Shown here: one piece after another, positions 59,532-64,000 of the stretch | How the letters are laid out: every line of letters begins with the position of its first letter | Numbering within the stretch: the first letter of the stretch is position 1 | Assembly: GCA_026545765.1 (NCBI GenBank) | Contig: CM048844.1 | Location: 70,913,035-70,977,034, forward strand | Direction of reading: 5' to 3' | DNA length: 64,000 nucleotides | Origin: Plantago major | Lineage: Eukaryota; Streptophyta; Magnoliopsida; Lamiales; Plantaginaceae | Translations under genes and position numbers: made by a program | Notes under the pieces: generated by a model | The model's input: the letters and a program-made list of their open reading frames with translations, nothing else | Told to the model about the DNA's origin: nothing | Databases searched by the model: none

Positions 59532-60978
59532 TTGCAGAACACTCTAAATACTAACTCAAAGTGGCATTTTGATAGTGGATGTGGGAAGCACATGACAGGA
59601 GACAAAGCAAATCTGATTAACTACAAAAAATGCAATGATGGACCAATTATCAGGTTTGCTGGAGGAGATGAAAATCCAACCATAGGTTTTGGCAATTTGA
59701 AGTTCGGAGCCCTCACAATCTCTGAAGTACTTCATGTAAAGGGATTGAAATATAATCTCCTAAGCATGAGTCAACTAGTAGACAAAGGGAACACTGTCAA
59801 GATCAAGTCAAAACTATGTAAAGTGATTGACAATGAGTCAAGCGCAGATCTTGGTTGCAAGGCGTAAAGGAAATCTTTATGTTGCTGATTGGGCATCCGC
59901 CACAACCGAAGAATGTCTCATGGTGAGTCAATCTGGCCACACTGAAGAAAATTGGCTATGGCATAAAAGAATGAGTCACTTGAATTTCGAAACTCTGAAT
60001 AAACTAGCCAAGAAAGAGTTGGTGGTTGGTTTACCCAAAATGGCATATAGAAAAGAAGGTGTATGCTCAGCTTGCCAAATGGGAAAACAATCCAAAAAAT
60101 CTTTCAAGTTTAAAACTAAACATTCCAGTGAGAGGCCACTGCAAATGTTACATATGGATCTGTTTGAATCCTCAGTAACTAGTTATGCAGGAAAGAAGTA
60201 TGGTCTGGTTGTTGTTGATGATTACTCAAAATTCACTTGGGTTGTCTTTCTCAAACACAAATCTGATGCAAGGGTTGAGATACCTAACTTCTTTGAATAA
60301 GCTCAAGTCATGAAAATGACAAGGTATACGTAATGTCGAGCAGACCATGGTACTGAGTTTGTGAACCAGTACATCAAAGAGTTTTGTACTTGCAAAGGTA
60401 TACAACATCAACTATCTTCTGTAAGGACACCACAACAAAATGGTGTTGCTGAAAGAAAGAATAGGACCCTGAAAGAAGCAGCAAGAACAATGCTTGCTGA
60501 CACTGAAATAAGTGAAATCTATTGGGTTGAAGCTGTAAACACAGCATGCTACACTCAAAATAGATGTTTGATTAACAAACACCATGACAAAACTCCGTAT
60601 GAGCTTTTCATTGGTAGACCACCTAGTATCAAACATCTAAGGGTGTTTGGTTGCAGATGTTTCATTCTTAACAATGGAAAAGAATACTTGAGAAAATTTC
60701 AACCAAAGGCAGATGAAGGAGTATTTCTTGGTTATTCTTTGAATAGCAAAGCCTACAGAATCTACAACAAAAGAACGCAAAAGATCGAAGAATCTATTCA
60801 TGTAGTATTCTATGAAGGAAACAAGAAAGTACTCTTGAATGATGATCTCTCAGATAGGTTCAAAGAACTAATGATTAAAGATTCTGAAAAAGGATCCTCA
60901 GAAGGAAACAATTCTATCATTCAGATAGAGGATGAGCTGACGATGAAAAGCAACCTATGCTTAGTAACAACCAGATGA
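59532..60978 (+). pseudogene. Protease and integrase of element D
   Basis: 59532-59867 holds the aspartic protease motif FDSGCGKHMTGDK and the SEVLHVKGLKYNLLSMSQL block. 59827-60300 holds the pre-integrase zinc domain (WHKRMSHLNF, CSACQMGK) and the start of the integrase core (LHMDLFES, VVVDDYSKFTWVVF). A stop at 60298 splits the core. 60361-60978 holds TPQQNGVAERKNRTLKEAAR with the catalytic Glu, and the RVFGCRCFI and GVFLGYS blocks. The enzyme inserts element DNA into the genome. Frame changes near 59850 and 60300-60340, and a stop at 60976, break the polyprotein. Confidence 0.9.
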
Positions 60979-61079
60979 CTCTAAGACATGATGAAGAATT
61001 TCCTATGAGAATTTCAGAAATGGAATAGGCTACTGAGAACCTTCATCATGAAAAGGTATCTGAAAATGAGATTGCTGAA

Positions 61080-62894
61080 ATGCAAGATCCAGATACCTCT
61101 AACACTGAAAAAGTGTCAGATATCCATGACATTTCCCATGTGTCAGATATCCCAGATACTGCACAAGTATCTCATCAAGATCATATTGATTCACATTCAA
61201 ATCAAAATGATATTGATCCTACTAGTTCAAAACCCATTATGAAATGGATAAGAAATCATCCTTCAAAAGATGTGATTGGTCCCATAGACCAAGGAGTTAG
61301 AACTAGAAGAGCAATCGCTGAAAATGCAAGTTGTCTCTATGGATGTTTTATCTCAAAAATTGAAGCAAAGACTATAGAAGAAGCATTAAAAGATCAAGAT
61401 TGGATCTCTGCAATGCAAGAAGAGTTGGATCAATTTGAGAGAAACAAAGTCTGGAAACTGGTTCCATTTGCTGACGGAATATCTGTAATAGGAACCAAGT
61501 GGGTTTTCAGAAACAAAATGAATGAGTCTGGTGAAATAACCAGAAACAAAGCTAGGTTGGTTGCCAAGGGATTCACCCAGACTGAAGGACTAGATTTTGA
61601 TGAATCTTATGCACCAGTTGCAAGATTGGATGCAATAAGACTCTTTCTAGCCTTTGCAGCTCATAATGACTTTACAGTGTATCAGATGGATGTCAAGAGT
61701 GCATTTATAAATGGTGAACTGGCTGAGGAAGTCTATGTTGAGCAACCACCAGGTTTTGAAGTTTCCTCAGAAAGTAGGATGGTCTATAAGCTTCAAAAAG
61801 CTCAGATAATGAAACAAGCTCCAAGAGCATGGTATGATACATTGGCCAGATACCTACTAGAAAGTGGCTTCAAGAAAGGAGATGTTGACAAAACACTCTT
61901 CACATTGAACCATGATGGGAAACTACTTTTAGTTCAAGTATATGTTGATGACATTATATTTGGATCTAAAGACAAGCAACTTTGTGAAGATTTTGCTGAA
62001 CTCATGAAATGTAAATTTGAGATGAGCATGATGGGAGAATTGAATTACTTCCTAGAGCTGCAAGTCAAGCAACTCAATGATGGAATATTCATTAGTCAAA
62101 CAAAGTATGCAAAGGACATGCTCATTAAGTTTAATCTAAAGCCTTCTGAAAAGAATGCTAAGATACCAATGAGCATCGGAACCAAAATGACCTATACTGA
62201 ATCTGACAAGAGCGTTGAAGAACACAAGTATAGGAAATTGATTGGATCGCTACTATACCTCACTGCAAGTAGACCTGATATTCAATATGCAGTTGGAGTG
62301 TGTGCTAGATTTCAGACAAATCCAATGCAGTCACACTACAACATTGCTATGAAAATATTAAGGTATGTAAAAGGTACTGTAGAAGTTGGATTGTGGTATC
62401 CAAAAGATAGTGGATTGAGTTTGGTTGGCTATTCAGATGCCGACTATGCTGGATCATTGCTTGATAGAAAAAGCACATCAGGAACTTGTCAATTTCTTGG
62501 TGCTAGATTAATATCATGGTTCAGCAAGAAACAAAATTCAATTGCCACATCTACCACAGAGGCTGAATATATTGCTGCTGGGTGTTGTGCTTCACAGATA
62601 TTGTGGATACAACAACAACTCAAAGACTATGGACTCAATGAAGAGAAAACTCCCATTTTATGTGACAACACAAGTGCCCTTGCCATAACTCTGAATCCTA
62701 AATTTCATGCAAGAATAAAGCACATTGATGTTAGACACCACTTCATCAGAGACCATGTTGAAAAAGGCAATATAGAGATACTCAAGATTGGCACTGAAGA
62801 CCAACTTGCAGATATCTTCACTAAGCCACTACAAGAAAGTAGATTCTTAGCCTTAAGACACAGTCTTGGACTAATGGAGCTACCAAAGAACTGA
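61080..62894 (+). CDS. Reverse transcriptase and RNase H of element D (604 residues)
   Basis: The longest intact frame of the window. The listed Met is internal; in a working element this is part of a polyprotein. Reverse transcriptase runs from about residue 130 ([11 protein letters not shown]) through [16 protein letters not shown] and [14 protein letters not shown] to the catalytic YVDDIIFGS near 61940. RNase H runs from [17 protein letters not shown] (near 62435), with [10 protein letters not shown] and the DNTSAL block, to the LADIFTKPL end. The usual LYGLKQAPRAW block reads [11 protein letters not shown], so the LYGL step is replaced. It copies element RNA to DNA. Expression would need an intact upstream polyprotein. 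Confidence 0.93.
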   Translation: MQDPDTSNTEKVSDIHDISHVSDIPDTAQVSHQDHIDSHSNQNDIDPTSSKPIMKWIRNHPSKDVIGPIDQGVRTRRAIAENASCLYGCFISKIEAKTIEEALKDQDWISAMQEELDQFERNKVWKLVPFADGISVIGTKWVFRNKMNESGEITRNKARLVAKGFTQTEGLDFDESYAPVARLDAIRLFLAFAAHNDFTVYQMDVKSAFINGELAEEVYVEQPPGFEVSSESRMVYKLQKAQIMKQAPRAWYDTLARYLLESGFKKGDVDKTLFTLNHDGKLLLVQVYVDDIIFGSKDKQLCEDFAELMKCKFEMSMMGELNYFLELQVKQLNDGIFISQTKYAKDMLIKFNLKPSEKNAKIPMSIGTKMTYTESDKSVEEHKYRKLIGSLLYLTASRPDIQYAVGVCARFQTNPMQSHYNIAMKILRYVKGTVEVGLWYPKDSGLSLVGYSDADYAGSLLDRKSTSGTCQFLGARLISWFSKKQNSIATSTTEAEYIAAGCCASQILWIQQQLKDYGLNEEKTPILCDNTSALAITLNPKFHARIKHIDVRHHFIRDHVEKGNIEILKIGTEDQLADIFTKPLQESRFLALRHSLGLMELPKN

Positions 62895-62944
62895 AAAAGT
62901 TCAGAGAAGAGATATCTGAAGAAGATATCAAAGGAGAGAGAAAA

Positions 62945-63028
62945 GGTATCTGGAACGGGTATCCAGAAAAGAGGTATCTGGAACGGGTATCCAGAAAAGA
63001 GGAATCTGGAACGGGTATCCAGAAACCA
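62945..63028 (+). repeat. 28-bp tandem repeat, three copies, each a hairpin
   Basis: Exact 28-base period (62945, 62973, 63001). Each copy has TCTGGAACGGGTATCCAGA, a 6-bp stem. It lies 50 bases after the pol stop. Confidence 0.95.
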
Positions 63029-63096
63029 AAGGCTAAAGGGTAAAATGGCTATTTGAAGATTTCTAAGACGGGTACTCAGATATCTAGATCACTCAG

Positions 63097-63106
63097 TGAG
63101 GGGGAA
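63097..63106 (+). other. Polypurine-like tract after pol
   Basis: GAGGGGGAA within GTGAGGGGGAACACAAAAG, about 200 bases after the pol stop. In copia elements without a third ORF this is where the polypurine tract would be. Confidence 0.4.
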
Positions 63107-63520
63107 CACAAAAGAGAATAGTACAATTGTCTGCAGTCAACTACTCTCTTGAAATTTGTATTATTTCTATCTTTGTGTAAAACATGATACAGAGTGAGTT
63201 AGACACAAATACAAAAATGTCCCTTAAGTCATACAAAAGAGATGTGATTCAGATAGCAAATCGCCAAAATTCATTAATTGGGCACTATCACAATTGCTGA
63301 TTGTGATCATTGCTGAAGAAGCAATATTGACCCTTGATGAAATGGGCGTTTGATCTTAACGGACGAGATTAATTCTCGGCAAATAGTGGACTGATAAAAC
63401 CTCAGACGTGGCCCACTAAGCATTTAATGCAAACCGAATTTTACCCACGCCTTACTGCACGTACACAGATACAAATGCACAAAATTAATTTGTGTATTTT
63501 TGTCTGTTGGAATTACACTG

Positions 63521-63533
63521 CTATATATATAGG
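63521..63533 (+). promoter_or_regulatory. TATA-like box ahead of the third ORF, element D
   Basis: CTATATATATAGG, about 190 bases before ATG 63723, followed by a pyrimidine-rich leader-like stretch. It matches 23198-23209 in element C. Confidence 0.5.
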
Positions 63534-63722
63534 ATTTTGGCAAAAGAAATTACTTTCGCCTAATCCTACATTTTCCTTGCACAGAAACTGCAAAATTCTC
63601 TCAAAATCTCTCTGTAATCTTTTCTCTGCAAATACTGATTCCCTCTTAGTTTTTCTGCAAAGAATCACTAATTTCTTACCTTAATCTCTTCCCGTTTTTC
63701 AAAAACTTCACTATTTAAAGAG

Positions 63723-64000
63723 ATGGCTCCCAAACATGCTTCTACTCAGAAATCCCAAGCTACTACTTCTGGTACTGCTGAAAAGCAAGCACCAGTGCTA
63801 CTTATAACAAACAATCGGTTGATTGGAGAATTCGACCCTGATCATTGGACTTCAAATCACAAGATGATTTGGGGTGGTACCATGATTGAGGAATACCTGG
63901 TAGCTGCAATAGAAAACCAGACTGACAGGAAGTTAGTACTTGATATGCTTGAAAAGGCACAAATCAAGGGTTTTCTATCTGCTCTTCCCAGTGGAGTTTC
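63723..64000 (+). CDS. Third ORF of element D, N-terminal part (cut by window end)
   Basis: Open from ATG 63723 to the window edge, 92 codons. It starts Met-Ala-Pro-Lys, with a Ser/Thr/Gln-rich leader, then LLITNNRLIGEF, MIWGGTMIEEYL and a helical KAQIKGFLSALPSGV stretch. It is colinear with 23013-22740 of element C. This region resembles the start of 'putative plant transposon protein' or envelope-like ORFs found after pol in some plant retroelements. There is no signal peptide. Function unknown. Confidence 0.65.
   Translation, partial: MAPKHASTQKSQATTSGTAEKQAPVLLITNNRLIGEFDPDHWTSNHKMIWGGTMIEEYLVAAIENQTDRKLVLDMLEKAQIKGFLSALPSGV

Larger units (their letters stand above)
55311..64000 (+). mobile_element. 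Ty1/copia element of the same family as C (element D), cut by window end
   Basis: 5' LTR, primer site, gag, protease, integrase, reverse transcriptase, RNase H, hairpin array, TATA-like box and third-ORF start follow in the same order as in element C. The CTG/CAG-to-CG pattern is not evident here. Gag and the protease/integrase parts carry stops; the reverse transcriptase/RNase H frame is open. The 3' part and 3' LTR lie beyond 64000. Confidence 0.95.

Overview
This window is eukaryotic nuclear DNA from a flowering plant, most likely a eudicot. It is AT-rich, contains spliced genes, and is packed with Ty1/copia (Sirevirus-like), Athila-like gypsy, LINE, PIF/Harbinger, Mutator-like, Helitron and Stowaway sequences. 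I cannot name the species. Only one ordinary host gene is convincing: an FHA-domain gene of the FHA2 type on the minus strand (41094-45766, three exons). Nearly everything else is mobile DNA, much of it broken and nested.

Layout. 1-10 kb is low-coding DNA with (TA)n tracts, LINE tail and RNase H scraps, a relic of an F-box-type gene (4492-5136), local tandem duplications and a poly-G-bearing minisatellite (8559-9416). 10.0-11.7 kb is a copia gag-protease relic (+). 11.7-14.0 kb is a 5' piece (LTR, primer site, gag) of a second Sirevirus-like family (-). 15892-31320 is a complete 15.4-kb copia element (-), called element C here, with two LTRs of about 1.65-1.69 kb, a perfect CTTTG target duplication, a tRNA-Met primer site, gag-pol, and a long third ORF downstream of pol. 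31666-33744 is a PIF/Harbinger transposon with a broken transposase. 36.5-40.4 kb is a spliced Helitron Rep/helicase gene lacking its N-terminus. 41.1-45.8 kb is FHA2, whose 3.1-kb second intron holds two Stowaway MITEs and a LINE fragment. 46-50.5 kb is tandem repeats, MITEs and a 1.09-kb Mutator-like non-autonomous element. 51.3-52.7 kb is a third-ORF relic split by an 829-bp solo LTR. 52.7-54.9 kb is an Athila-like LTR plus gag relic. 55311-64000 is a second copy of the 15-kb copia family on the plus strand (element D), cut by the window end just inside its third ORF.

The observation most worth following is the third ORF of elements C and D. It lies downstream of pol, behind its own TATA-like box, and in C its middle is a series of short Pro/Glu/Gln/Ser-rich exons separated by five introns of 78-82 bp, with related exon ends just before the donors. 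This looks like an exon-intron module amplified inside a retrotransposon.

A second, technical observation affects interpretation. In patches of element C, and perhaps elsewhere, CTG and CAG in one copy read as ACG or CG in the other. This creates many frameshifts and stops. It looks like a consensus base-calling artefact at plant CHG-methylated sites, so some 'pseudogene' lesions here may not be real.
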